From positions 1-54,007 of the forward strand of contig CAJQHO010000032.1 in assembly GCA_905478185.1 (NCBI GenBank): a DNA stretch of 54,007 bases, read 5' to 3'. Shown here piece after piece: positions 1 through 10,784 of the stretch. Both the position numbers and the translations under genes were made by a program. The stretch is from an uncultured Flavobacteriales bacterium. GTDB taxonomy: Bacteria > Bacteroidota > Bacteroidia > Flavobacteriales > BACL11. Numbering within the stretch: position 1 is the stretch's first letter; the number at the start of each line of letters is the position of its first letter. A model generated the notes under the pieces. It made no database searches, was not told the origin of the DNA, and worked only from the letters and a program-made list of their open reading frames with translations.

Positions 1-658
1 CTTTTGTAGCTTGTAGTCCTTCAGCAATTGCTTTATATACTTCTGTTTTTGTGAATTTAAGTCCTAAGTCTTCTAATTCAGTTTTGATAGCATAAAGCCC
101 TAATCTGTGAGCGAGAGGTGCATATAAGTAAAGAGTTTCTGATGCAATTTTAAGCTGTTTTGGCTTTTTCATTGCATCCAAAGTTCGCATATTATGGAGT
201 CTATCAGCAAGCTTAATTAGTATTACTCTTACATCATCTGATAAAGTAAGTAGCATCTTTCTAAAATTCTCTGCTTGCATGGATACATTCTTATCAAATA
301 CGTCCTGAATTTTAGTTAATCCATCAATAATTTTAGAGACTTTTACGCCAAATAATTTTTCAATATCTTTGAGAGTATAGTCAGTATCTTCAACTACATC
401 ATGCAGTAGAGCACATATAATAGATGTAGTTCCTAGGCTAATTTCTTTTGCGGCAATATGAGCAACAGCAATAGGATGGTATATATAGGGTTCTCCTGAT
501 TTTCTTCTCTGAGTTTTGTGGGCTTCAACTGCTAAATCAAAAGCTTTTCGAATTTCTTTTTTATCTGCTTTATCTGTTTTGTCAGCACATGCACGCAACA
601 ATGATTTATACTTATTAAGTATGTCTTTTTTTTCTTGTTCTAAATCTATTGGTTGCAT
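1..658 (-). CDS. spoT: RelA/SpoT-family bifunctional (p)ppGpp synthetase/hydrolase, N-terminal part (3' end off window)
   Basis: My translation of the minus strand from the ATG at 658 is open to the left edge (219 codons), so the ORF track omits it. The visible part is the HD hydrolase domain of RelA/SpoT proteins. RRKSGEPYIYHP (residues 51-62), ALLHDVVEDTD (HD at 86-87) and LADRLHNMRT (150-159) are all intact, so ppGpp hydrolase activity is expected. The synthetase, TGS and ACT domains would lie beyond the window. The start lies only 8 nt after the stop of glyA on the same strand, so the two are probably co-transcribed. Whether it is called rel or spoT is a naming matter, since Bacteroidota commonly carry one long bifunctional enzyme. 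Confidence 0.93.
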   Translation of the reverse strand, partial: MQPIDLEQEKKDILNKYKSLLRACADKTDKADKKEIRKAFDLAVEAHKTQRRKSGEPYIYHPIAVAHIAAKEISLGTTSIICALLHDVVEDTDYTLKDIEKLFGVKVSKIIDGLTKIQDVFDKNVSMQAENFRKMLLTLSDDVRVILIKLADRLHNMRTLDAMKKPKQLKIASETLYLYAPLAHRLGLYAIKTELEDLGLKFTKTEVYKAIAEGLQATK

Positions 659-666
659 CTAGTAAT

Positions 667-1938
667 TTAAGCAAAAATAGGGTAAGTACTCATTAGTATA
701 TTTACTTCTTTTCTTACTTCAGACAATACATTTTTATCTTCATAATTCATGATTACTTTATCTATTAAATTAACAATAGTAGGTATTGAATTTTCTTTTA
801 CACCTCTTGTAGTTATTGCTGGAGTTCCAACTCTTATTCCGGAAGTTATAAATGGTGATTGAGTATCAAAAGGAACCATATTTTTATTTGCAGTAATATC
901 TGCTTTTACAAGTGCGTTTTCAGCATCTTTTCCTGTTATGTTTTTATTTCTTAAATCAATAAGCATGCAGTGATTTTCGGTACCTCCAGAAATAATTTTA
1001 TACCCTTTTTTAACAAATTCCTTAGCCATTAGTTTTGAGTTTTTTATTACTTGCTCGCCATATGACCTGAACTCAGGTTTTAATGCTTCACCAAAAGCAA
1101 TTGCTTTAGCAGCTATTACATGTTCTAATGGCCCTCCTTGTGAGCCTGGGAATACGCCTGAATTTAATATTGCAGACATCATTCTAGTTTTTCCTTTTGG
1201 AGTTTTTAGTCCCCAAGGGTTTTCAAAGTTTTTTCCCATCATAATCATTCCACCTCTTGGACCTCTTAAGGTCTTGTGAGTAGTAGTAGTTAAAATATGG
1301 CAATGTGGAGCAGGGTCATTTAATAATTTTGCAGCAATTAATCCTGCTGGATGAGCAATATCAGCCATCAATAACGCACCAACTTTATCTGCAATTTTTC
1401 TAAAACGAGCATAATCCCAGTCTTGTGAGTAGGCAGAGCCTCCACAAATAATTAATTTTGGTTGTTCTGCAATAGCAGTTTTTTCTAATTTATTATAATC
1501 AACTTTCCCAGTTGATTCTTCAACATTATAAAATGAAGTTTTATAAAGCTTTCCTGAAAAATTTACTGGTGATCCGTGAGTTAAGTGCCCACCGTGTGAG
1601 AGGTTAAATCCTAAAATTTTATCTCCAGGATTAAGGCAAGCTAACATTACGGCTGCATTTGCTTGAGATCCAGAGTGGGGTTGTACATTAACATACTCAA
1701 CACCAAATAATTCTTTTGCTCTATCAATTGCTAATTGTTCTACTTTGTCAACAACTTCACATCCTCCATAATATCTTTTTCTAGGGTATCCCTCAGCATA
1801 TTTGTTTGTTAAGCATGAGCCCATTGCTTGCATTACTTCATTGCTCACAAAGTTTTCTGATGCAATTAATTCAATTCCTTTTCTTTGTCTTTGATCTTCC
1901 TCATTTATTAAATCAAAAATTATTTGATCATTTTTCAT
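667..1938 (-). CDS. glyA: Serine hydroxymethyltransferase
   Basis: PLP enzyme converting serine plus tetrahydrofolate to glycine plus 5,10-methylene-THF, the main entry of one-carbon units in the cytosol. At 423 aa it has the normal bacterial length and is full-length from ELIASENF (residues 23-30) to the C-terminus. The PLP-binding motif [14 protein letters not shown] places the Schiff-base lysine at K222, and the glycine-rich [12 protein letters not shown] segment is present. The gene is transcribed away from the FabK-like gene and lies 8 nt before the relA/spoT gene. A TAnnTTTG box lies 38 nt upstream. Confidence 0.97.
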   Translation of the reverse strand: MKNDQIIFDLINEEDQRQRKGIELIASENFVSNEVMQAMGSCLTNKYAEGYPRKRYYGGCEVVDKVEQLAIDRAKELFGVEYVNVQPHSGSQANAAVMLACLNPGDKILGFNLSHGGHLTHGSPVNFSGKLYKTSFYNVEESTGKVDYNKLEKTAIAEQPKLIICGGSAYSQDWDYARFRKIADKVGALLMADIAHPAGLIAAKLLNDPAPHCHILTTTTHKTLRGPRGGMIMMGKNFENPWGLKTPKGKTRMMSAILNSGVFPGSQGGPLEHVIAAKAIAFGEALKPEFRSYGEQVIKNSKLMAKEFVKKGYKIISGGTENHCMLIDLRNKNITGKDAENALVKADITANKNMVPFDTQSPFITSGIRVGTPAITTRGVKENSIPTIVNLIDKVIMNYEDKNVLSEVRKEVNILMSTYPIFA

Positions 1939-1976
1939 CTGATATTATTTTAAAATTTCTATTTTCGTAAACGCAA

Positions 1977-1984
1977 CAAATGTA
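1977..1984 (-). promoter_or_regulatory. Candidate -7 box for glyA (TACATTTG)
   Basis: Minus-strand match to the Bacteroidota -7 consensus TAnnTTTG, 38 nt before the glyA ATG in the 55-nt divergent gap. No convincing TTTG -33 element is visible, because that position falls inside the neighbouring coding region. Confidence 0.4.
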
Positions 1985-1993
1985 TATAAATTT

Positions 1994-2938
1994 ATGAATA
2001 GAATTAAGGAACTTTTTGGAATAAAATATCCAATTATTCAGGGGGGCATGATATGGTGTAGTGGTTGGGAATTGGCCTCTGCTGTAAGTAATGCTGGTGG
2101 ATTAGGTTTAATTGGCTCAGGGTCAATGTATCCTGAAGTTTTAAAAGAACATATCCAAAAATGCAATAAAGCAACTGACAAGCCTTTTGGAGTAAATATT
2201 CCTTTAATTTATCCGAATATTGACGAGCATATTCAAATCATTATTGATGAAGGAGTGAAGATTGTTTTTTCATCTGCAGGGAACCCAAAGAAATACACTT
2301 CTTATTTACAAGAAAACGGTATAATTGTAGTTCATGTAATTGCAAATACTAAGTTTGCTTTAAAATCAGTTGCGGCAGGGGTTGATGCTATTGTTGCTGA
2401 AGGTTTTGAAGCAGGAGGGCATAATGGAAAAGATGAAATTACAACTATGTGCTTAATTCCTGAAATAGCAGATGAAGTAAATATTCCTGTAATTGCTGCA
2501 GGAGGTATTGCAGATGGGCGTGCAATGTTAGCAGCTATGTGCTTGGGTGCTGATGGCGTGCAAATTGGTAGTAGATTTGCAGTTTGTAAAGAAAGTTCTG
2601 CTCATGAAAACTTTAAAAATTATGTTTTTGATGCAAAGGATGGCGCAACAGATTTAACTTTAAAGGAAATAACAGCTGTAAGATTGTTAAAAAATGAGTT
2701 TTACCAAAACATACAAGAAGCATATCTGGCAAAAGCAACAACTAAGGAATTAAAAGAATTGTTAGGAAGAGGAAGGGCAAAAAAAGGGATGTTTGAAGGT
2801 AATTTATCAGAAGGAGAATTGGAAATAGGACAAGTGTCTTCAATGATTAATAAAATGCAGACTTCCAAAGAAATTATTGATGAAATTATTGATGATTTCA
2901 ATAATGCAAAAAGTCATCTTCACACTTTGAATGTATAA
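1994..2938 (+). CDS. FabK-like enoyl-ACP reductase II / nitronate monooxygenase family flavoprotein
   Basis: TIM-barrel FMN enzyme of the 2-nitropropane-dioxygenase superfamily, 314 aa. It starts with the FMN-contacting PIIQGGM and carries AEGFEAGGHNGK (catalytic His region), AAGGIADGRAM and GADGVQIGSRFAVCKES. The EAGGHxGK and GSRFxxxxES-AH words match the FabK subgroup (NADH-dependent last step of fatty-acid elongation) better than typical nitronate monooxygenases. The C-terminus is somewhat extended. Without an alignment I cannot exclude an oxidative detoxification role. It stands alone, divergent from glyA. Confidence 0.75.
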   Translation: MNRIKELFGIKYPIIQGGMIWCSGWELASAVSNAGGLGLIGSGSMYPEVLKEHIQKCNKATDKPFGVNIPLIYPNIDEHIQIIIDEGVKIVFSSAGNPKKYTSYLQENGIIVVHVIANTKFALKSVAAGVDAIVAEGFEAGGHNGKDEITTMCLIPEIADEVNIPVIAAGGIADGRAMLAAMCLGADGVQIGSRFAVCKESSAHENFKNYVFDAKDGATDLTLKEITAVRLLKNEFYQNIQEAYLAKATTKELKELLGRGRAKKGMFEGNLSEGELEIGQVSSMINKMQTSKEIIDEIIDDFNNAKSHLHTLNV

Positions 2939-2988
2939 GGTTTTTTTAAGCAAGTATTATTTTAGTCCTATGTTGAATTTTTTTTTTG

Positions 2989-2996
2989 TAAATTTG
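2989..2996 (+). promoter_or_regulatory. Candidate -7 box (TAAATTTG) for the large secreted protein gene
   Basis: Exact TAnnTTTG match 20 nt before the ATG at 3017, in a T-rich gap. Only the -7 element is convincing. Confidence 0.4.
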
Positions 2997-3016
2997 TAGT
3001 TATTATAAATTACATT

Positions 3017-6000
3017 ATGAAAAAGATATTATTTTTATTTTTTATTGTCTTATTAAGTTTTTCTTCTCAAGCTTCTCACTACATTGGCGGTGAAATTACT
3101 TGGGAATGCGATAAGGATCTTTTAAGTCCAAATTATGGGAAGTATACGTTTTATATGACAATTTATCAAGATTGTGATGGTATAGATTTTAGTACGACTG
3201 GTTATGATATAGACGTTCATAACCATCCATCATTATTCTCAATTAATTTACCTTTTGTTTCATCAGTCGATATTTCTCCAACTGGCGTTCCGGGATCTAC
3301 TCCTTGCTATGATTGTAATACTCAGCCATTTGGAACATTTGGTGCTGTAAAGCAATGGAATTATGCTTCAGCTCCCACGACAATTACCGGAAGTCCATCT
3401 GCTGACGGATGGCATTTTACTTGGGGTACATGTTGTAGAAGTGGAAATATAACTAATATTGGTACGCCTGGTAGTATGGATTGGATTGTGCGATCTGTGA
3501 TGTATCCTTATACTGATCCTAGTGGAACGATATTCCCTAATAGTAATGAGTGTTATGAGAATTCTCCAATTTTTAAAGAAGAGCCAAAAACAATTCTATG
3601 TTCTGGTTATCCTTTTTCGTATAGTCACCTTGCTTTTGATGTTGAGCTTGATTCACTAAGTTATAGTTGGGCAGAACCTTTGGATGTCGCATCTTTATAT
3701 AATTATACCAATCCTAGTTCACAGGCAATACCGTATATTGGAGGTTATACAGTTACATCTCCAATACCAGGTAATCCTACTCTAGATAGTGAAAATGGAG
3801 AAATTTCTTTCTTTTCAATGACTAATGGTGTTTTTGTTACAGTTATAAAGGTAGCAGCATTTAAGTGTGGACAATTAGTTGCTGAAGTATATAGGGATGT
3901 AAATGTAGCTCTCTTAGGTTGTGGAACCTTGCCAAATGGTGCTCAAAATTCTCCTCCTCTTATTACAGCTCCAGTTGGAAGTCAGAATTGGATTACGACT
4001 TTAAACCCCTCAACAGGTTTACCATCATATGAAACTACAATTATGGCTGGTGAATTGGTCAATTTTTCTGTAGTTGCAACTGATAGTGATATTAATTCAA
4101 CTGGAAATATGCAAGATTTATCATTAGAGGTAGAAGGTGGTCAATTAGATCCATTATTAGCACTTAGTAATCCTGCATCCTTTATAGTAACATCTTCATC
4201 TCCAGGAAATATTTCAGGAGATTTTGAATGGCTATCTAATTGTGATCATATGCAAGATTATGGATGTGGTAGGCAGGGAGGCGCTTATACGTTTAACATT
4301 AAATCATATGATGACTTTTGTCCAGCAAATGGAATTAAAATGGCTACCATAACAATAAACGTTATTCCACCTCAACCCGACTTAAGATGCTTAGCTGTTG
4401 ATGCCAATGGAGGAGTTGATTTATATTTTTCTTTTCCTGCAGGAGTTATTGATACAAATATTAAGTATGATATATATCATTCTAAACAAATTTCAGGGCC
4501 TTATTCATTACTTGATAGTATTTTTTATCCTGATACAACTTTTTATCATTCAGGATCAGACGCTAATACATCACAAAGTTATTATTATCTTTTAGGAAGC
4601 GTTACTTGTGGAACTAACATTGGGGGAGGAAGTGATTCACTTTTATATTCTGACACATTAAGCACTATTTTAATGCATTCTACAGCAGTAAACATGGGAG
4701 TAACTGCAGATTTAAACTGGAATCCTACTCATAATCCTTTAATACCCTCTTCTTCTACAGATTATGATGTACATTATATAAATGCAGATAATTTTGATGC
4801 AATCCTTTCTGTGCAAACTGATACTTTTGCTCAAATGGATGGAGATAGATGTGACTATATTCCACAGTTTTATGTAGAAATACCTGATATTAGTGGGTGT
4901 GTCTCAAAATCTTCTATTAGTTCAGTAAATTTACTAGATACTTTGTCTCCTGTCACTCCAATTATTGAAGATATTTCAGTTGATGTTAATGGGAAATCAG
5001 TTGTAAGTTGGAGTGTCTCTGCTGATAGTGATTTTTACATTGTTTACATACAAGATAATAATGGCGCTTGGATTACTTTAGATACAGTTTTGTTTGGAAC
5101 TAATAGTTATCAGTTTGTTAACTCAAATGCAACAATTAATTCTGAAAACTTTACTGTGAGAGCTCTTGATAGTTGTGGAAATACAAGAGTGAGATCTGAA
5201 ATACACAATTCAATTTATTTGGTACAATTAGTTGATGAATGTGATCATTCGGTTCAGCTAAATTGGAATGATTATATTAATTGGAGTGGAGGTACTCATC
5301 ATTTTAATGTATTCATAAATGAAATAGATGAGAATGGAGTAGTGATTTCTGATGTAATTACAGTAACAAATGCTACTGAGTATTTGTTAGATGGTTTAAC
5401 TTCATCATCTCAGTATGAGATATATGTTGAAGCTTATAATTTTGACGCTTCTTTTGTTGCGGTTTCTAATCTTTTAGATTTTAATATTTCATTGGCAGCT
5501 AAGCCTAAGTTTCATTATATTGAGTATGTCACAGTAAATCCTGACAATGGTTTTATTGAGTTAAATTGTTATGTTGATAATCAAGGGGTGATTGATCATT
5601 ATGATATTTATAGAAGTAAGATTGTTAATGGAGTTGAAGTTGGTTTAGATCTTATTGATAATGTAACTTTTAACGGAACATCATCTGTTCATTATATCGA
5701 TAATGAGGCATCTACTTCTAATTATTCCTATTTATACAAAACTTACCCTGTAGATACTTGCGGTATTACATTAAATGTTCCTCCAGTTGATGATCCGGCT
5801 TATGTTAATGATATTTCATATGCTCAATCAATATTGCTAGAAGTAGAAGTGAATAAAGATTATTCTAATTTTCCTGGCTTAGAAAGTGATTATACAAATA
5901 CAATTACTTTTAATGAGTATGATAAATGGTTAGGGGATGTTTCAAAATATGAATTATTCAGATCTATTAATAATGAACCTTTTGTGATGTTGCCTATCAA

Positions 6001-6457
6001 AACTTGGGATATGGATAATAATTCAAATCAAGAATTAGTGTTTATTGATAAGGTAACAGAATTTGGAGAAACAAATGGTAAGTTCTGTTATTACATAAAG
6101 GCTACTGAAGGTAATAATACTCCTTACGGGTCAGTTCCTGAAGGAAGTTTATCTAATATTGTATGCATTAGCCAAACTCCAAATATTTTTGTTCCAAATA
6201 CTTTTACTCCAAATGGAGATGAGCACAATGAGGTGTTTAGGCCAATTGCGTATTTTGTTTCTGAAGTTGGTTATTCTTTTTCTATTTTTAATAGAAATGG
6301 AAGTGAGATATTCTCTAATAATGAACCATCAAAAGGGTGGGATGGAACATATAAAGGAAGAAATGTGCAGAATGATAATTATGTATATCATCTACAATAC
6401 ATAAATTCAGATGGAGAATTAACAAATAAAACAGATGCTTTTACCCTAGTAAGATAA
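3017..6457 (+). CDS. Large secreted protein with gliding-motility-associated (T9SS type B) C-terminal domain
   Basis: 1146 aa. The N-terminus MKKILFLFFIVLLSFSSQA is a signal peptide, followed by SHYIGGEITWEC, an opening common to gliding-associated secreted proteins. The middle part has repeated beta-sandwich (fibronectin III-like) segments, for example near residues 450-560, 640-720, 740-830 and 830-930. The last ~90 residues start IFVPNTFTPNGDEHNEVFRP and contain GWDGTYKGR, which matches the gliding-motility-associated C-terminal domain (TIGR04131 type) that routes cargo through the type IX secretion system. It is probably an exported adhesin or structural surface protein; no catalytic motif is visible. 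It is a single gene with its own promoter-like box and terminator. Confidence 0.85.
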   Translation: MKKILFLFFIVLLSFSSQASHYIGGEITWECDKDLLSPNYGKYTFYMTIYQDCDGIDFSTTGYDIDVHNHPSLFSINLPFVSSVDISPTGVPGSTPCYDCNTQPFGTFGAVKQWNYASAPTTITGSPSADGWHFTWGTCCRSGNITNIGTPGSMDWIVRSVMYPYTDPSGTIFPNSNECYENSPIFKEEPKTILCSGYPFSYSHLAFDVELDSLSYSWAEPLDVASLYNYTNPSSQAIPYIGGYTVTSPIPGNPTLDSENGEISFFSMTNGVFVTVIKVAAFKCGQLVAEVYRDVNVALLGCGTLPNGAQNSPPLITAPVGSQNWITTLNPSTGLPSYETTIMAGELVNFSVVATDSDINSTGNMQDLSLEVEGGQLDPLLALSNPASFIVTSSSPGNISGDFEWLSNCDHMQDYGCGRQGGAYTFNIKSYDDFCPANGIKMATITINVIPPQPDLRCLAVDANGGVDLYFSFPAGVIDTNIKYDIYHSKQISGPYSLLDSIFYPDTTFYHSGSDANTSQSYYYLLGSVTCGTNIGGGSDSLLYSDTLSTILMHSTAVNMGVTADLNWNPTHNPLIPSSSTDYDVHYINADNFDAILSVQTDTFAQMDGDRCDYIPQFYVEIPDISGCVSKSSISSVNLLDTLSPVTPIIEDISVDVNGKSVVSWSVSADSDFYIVYIQDNNGAWITLDTVLFGTNSYQFVNSNATINSENFTVRALDSCGNTRVRSEIHNSIYLVQLVDECDHSVQLNWNDYINWSGGTHHFNVFINEIDENGVVISDVITVTNATEYLLDGLTSSSQYEIYVEAYNFDASFVAVSNLLDFNISLAAKPKFHYIEYVTVNPDNGFIELNCYVDNQGVIDHYDIYRSKIVNGVEVGLDLIDNVTFNGTSSVHYIDNEASTSNYSYLYKTYPVDTCGITLNVPPVDDPAYVNDISYAQSILLEVEVNKDYSNFPGLESDYTNTITFNEYDKWLGDVSKYELFRSINNEPFVMLPIKTWDMDNNSNQELVFIDKVTEFGETNGKFCYYIKATEGNNTPYGSVPEGSLSNIVCISQTPNIFVPNTFTPNGDEHNEVFRPIAYFVSEVGYSFSIFNRNGSEIFSNNEPSKGWDGTYKGRNVQNDNYVYHLQYINSDGELTNKTDAFTLVR

Positions 6458-6474
6458 GTAAATCTTAAATAATA

Positions 6475-6503
6475 AAAATAGTCCCTTTTTAAGGGACTAT
6501 TTT
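6475..6503 (+). terminator. Intrinsic terminator after the T9SS cargo gene
   Basis: Perfect 13-bp inverted repeat AAAATAGTCCCTT / AAGGGACTATTTT with a TTT loop, beginning 17 nt after the stop codon. A/T tracts on both flanks could let it work in both directions. Confidence 0.85.
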
Positions 6504-6517
6504 AGTATATAAATTGT

Positions 6518-8008
<1,491 letters not shown>

Positions 8009-8027
8009 TAAACTAAAATAAAAAAAA

Positions 8028-9947
8028 ATGAAAAAAGTAGGATTAAGTATATTGTTAGGTGCATTTGTTTTAATTTCAAGTGCACAAGATGTATTAACTA
8101 TTGCAGATGATAACATCTCATTAGGGGAATTTAAAAATGTATTTTATAAGAACAATCATAATGCTGATATTTCAGCAGATTACTTAAATGAGTACATGGA
8201 ATTATTTGTGAAATTCAAATTAAAAGTAAGAGAAGCGCAAGAATTAGGACTGGATACTATTCCTTCATTTGTTAATGAGCTTGATGGTTATAGAAAGCAA
8301 TTGGCTAAACCTTATTTGAAGAATGAAGAGTTTGATGAAAACATGCTTACTGAGGCTTATGAAAGAATTAGTTTTGATGTAAATGCAAGTCATATTTTAA
8401 TTGCAGTTGATGAAAAAGCAACTGATTATGAAGTAAAAGTTGCTGAGCAAACAGCAATTACAATAAAGAAGGATATCTTAGATGGAAAGTTGTCATTTGG
8501 TGATGCTGCTAAGCAAAACTCTGATGATAAATCTGCTGTTAGTAATAGGGGTGAATTAGGGTTCTTCACTGCTTTTATGATGGTTTATGATTTTGAAACT
8601 GCAGCTTATACTACTAAAATTGGAGAGATTTCAAACCCTATTAGAACAAAGTATGGGTTTCATTTAGTAAAAGTAAATGATAAAAGAAAAGCTGTTGGGC
8701 AAGTAAAAGTAGCTCATATCATGTTTAAAACAGGGCAGGGAGCTGATGAGAATAAATTAAATCAAGCAAAAGAGAAAATTAATAAAGCACTTCAGTTGTT
8801 AAATAAAGGAGAGGATTTTGCAGATGTTGCTGAAAGATTTTCTGAAGATAGATCAACTGCTGTAAAAGGAGGTGAGTTACCAACTTTTGGAGTTGGCAAA
8901 ATGGTTCCTGAATTTGAAAATAATGCATTCGAACTTAAAAATATTGGAGATATTTCTGTTCCATTCAGAACAGAATATGGATGGCATATCATCAAACTTA
9001 TAGAAAAAGAGGAAATGCCGTCATTTGATGAGTTGAAAGTAGAATTGAAAAGAAAAATTGAAAGAGATAGTAGAGGTGATTTAAGTAAAAAAGCGCTTTA
9101 TAAAAAATTGAATGATATTTATAAAGTAATAAATAAACCAGCTGTTTATACTTCTTTCAGAAAAGGAGCTGCAAATTCAGTTGCTACAGGAACTTTTGAG
9201 AAATTAAATAATAATAAAACTTTAGTTACTATTGATGGAATGAGTGTATCTATCAATAAATTCTCAGAATATATTCTGACTTATCAATCAGTAGGCAGTG
9301 ATATTGATGCTATGTATGTTGATTTTGTAAATGAGGAGTTATTGGCTTACGAAGAGAGTAAATTAGAAGAGAAATACCCTGAGTATAAAGCTTTATTGCA
9401 AGAATATAGAGAAGGGATATTGCTATTTGATTTAACAAATAAAAAAGTATGGACTAAAGCTGTTGAAGACACAATTGGTTTACAAGCATTTTATGATGCT
9501 AATAAATCTAATTATACATGGGAAAAAAGAGTGGATGCTACAATCTATAGCTGTATTAACTTAATAACTGCAAAGAAAGTAAAAAGAGAAATCTACAAAA
9601 AACATAGGGGAACAATAACTAATGCAGATATTTTAGTTAAAATTAATAAAGATGATGCTTTGAGTTTGCAAATTGAAAGTAACAAATTTGTAAAAGGTGC
9701 TAATAAAAATATTGATGCTATTGAATGGAAAACAGGTATATCAAAAGATATAGTGTTAGAAAACGGATCGTATATTATTATTGATGTTCATGAGGTTTTA
9801 GCTTCTGGAACAAAGGAATTGACTGAATCTAGAGGAAAGGTTATTTCTGATTATCAGACAGCTTTAGAAAATGATTGGTTAGCTTCACTTAAAGCAAAAT
9901 ATGCAGTAACTATTCATACTGATGTTCTTCATTCACTTATTAAATAG
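8028..9947 (+). CDS. Periplasmic peptidyl-prolyl isomerase with two parvulin domains
   Basis: 639 aa with signal peptide MKKVGLSILLGAFVLISSA. The N-terminal helical part (about 20-110) resembles the SurA chaperone fold. Two PpiC/parvulin modules follow: ASHILIAVDE to KYGFHLVKV (about 118-215) and VAHIMFKTG to EYGWHIIKL (about 228-330). The C-terminal ~300 residues are helical and unassigned. It probably assists outer-membrane protein folding in the periplasm. It abuts the lipoprotein gene with no gap (stop at 9945-9947, next ATG at 9948), so the two are surely co-translated. Confidence 0.9.
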   Translation: MKKVGLSILLGAFVLISSAQDVLTIADDNISLGEFKNVFYKNNHNADISADYLNEYMELFVKFKLKVREAQELGLDTIPSFVNELDGYRKQLAKPYLKNEEFDENMLTEAYERISFDVNASHILIAVDEKATDYEVKVAEQTAITIKKDILDGKLSFGDAAKQNSDDKSAVSNRGELGFFTAFMMVYDFETAAYTTKIGEISNPIRTKYGFHLVKVNDKRKAVGQVKVAHIMFKTGQGADENKLNQAKEKINKALQLLNKGEDFADVAERFSEDRSTAVKGGELPTFGVGKMVPEFENNAFELKNIGDISVPFRTEYGWHIIKLIEKEEMPSFDELKVELKRKIERDSRGDLSKKALYKKLNDIYKVINKPAVYTSFRKGAANSVATGTFEKLNNNKTLVTIDGMSVSINKFSEYILTYQSVGSDIDAMYVDFVNEELLAYEESKLEEKYPEYKALLQEYREGILLFDLTNKKVWTKAVEDTIGLQAFYDANKSNYTWEKRVDATIYSCINLITAKKVKREIYKKHRGTITNADILVKINKDDALSLQIESNKFVKGANKNIDAIEWKTGISKDIVLENGSYIIIDVHEVLASGTKELTESRGKVISDYQTALENDWLASLKAKYAVTIHTDVLHSLIK

Positions 9948-10784
9948 ATGAATATTAAGCAATTATTTGTTTTTTCAGCAGTAGTTTTATTGCTAAGTTC
10001 TTGTTTTAATAATAAAGAAGGGAGAATAATTGCTAGTGTTAATGAGAAGGATTTAATGCTTGAAGAAGTGTTAGAAGAAATGCCTATACAGATTGAAGAT
10101 TCTTCCTTCTTTGTTGAAAGATACATGAATGATTGGATACGTAAACAATTGATGATTTATCATGCTGAAATAAATTTAAGTTCAGCAATTCAGAATTATG
10201 ATAAACAGATAAAAGAGTATAGAGCTTCTCTATTAATTTACGCATATCAACAAGAGTTAATTAATCAGAATTTTGACACTTCTATTTCTATAAAACAAGT
10301 TACAGATTATTACAATCAATATAAGGATGAATTTAAGCTAAGTAAAAATATTTTTAAAGGTAGATTTATTGTGGTTGATAGATCAGCTCCCAAATTAATT
10401 AACCTTAATAAGTGGTATAAATCTAATAAGGAAAGTAGCTTAGAGGACTTGAATGATTATTGCCAACAATTTGCAAAAGAATATTACTTAGAGGATGATA
10501 GGTGGCAATATTTCTCAATTTTCAATCAGAAATTACCAGAGTATATTATAGAGGAATCTTATTTTTTAGAAAATACAAAAGGAGTTGTGTTTGAAGATGA
10601 TAATTTAAGATATTATGTTTTTATCAAGGATTACCTAATAAATGGCAGTATTAGTCCGTTACAGATGGAACAAGAGAAAATAAAAAATGTGTTATTAAAC
10701 AAAAATAAAATTGAATATTTGAAGCAATTGGAAGATGAATTGTATCAGAATGGTTTAGCTTTGAAAAAAATTAAAATTTACTAA
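9948..10784 (+). CDS. Lipoprotein in the parvulin cluster, possibly SurA-like without an obvious active parvulin domain
   Basis: 278 aa. The signal peptide ends in lipobox LLSSC with the lipidated cysteine at C19. The body (IIASVNEKDLMLEEVLEEMP, then a long helical stretch with YMNDWIRKQLMIYHAEINL) resembles the N-terminal chaperone part of SurA/PpiD proteins. I do not see the GxLG...F...FHI pattern of parvulin domains, so it is more likely a chaperone-like partner than an isomerase. It sits between two parvulin genes with zero spacing on both sides, a strong sign that the three act together. Confidence 0.75.
   Translation: MNIKQLFVFSAVVLLLSSCFNNKEGRIIASVNEKDLMLEEVLEEMPIQIEDSSFFVERYMNDWIRKQLMIYHAEINLSSAIQNYDKQIKEYRASLLIYAYQQELINQNFDTSISIKQVTDYYNQYKDEFKLSKNIFKGRFIVVDRSAPKLINLNKWYKSNKESSLEDLNDYCQQFAKEYYLEDDRWQYFSIFNQKLPEYIIEESYFLENTKGVVFEDDNLRYYVFIKDYLINGSISPLQMEQEKIKNVLLNKNKIEYLKQLEDELYQNGLALKKIKIY

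Noticed and set aside
2701-2901. Minus-strand ORF of 66 aa inside the FabK-like gene
   Set aside because: Lies wholly inside a well-supported gene and has no recognisable pattern; typical antisense shadow.
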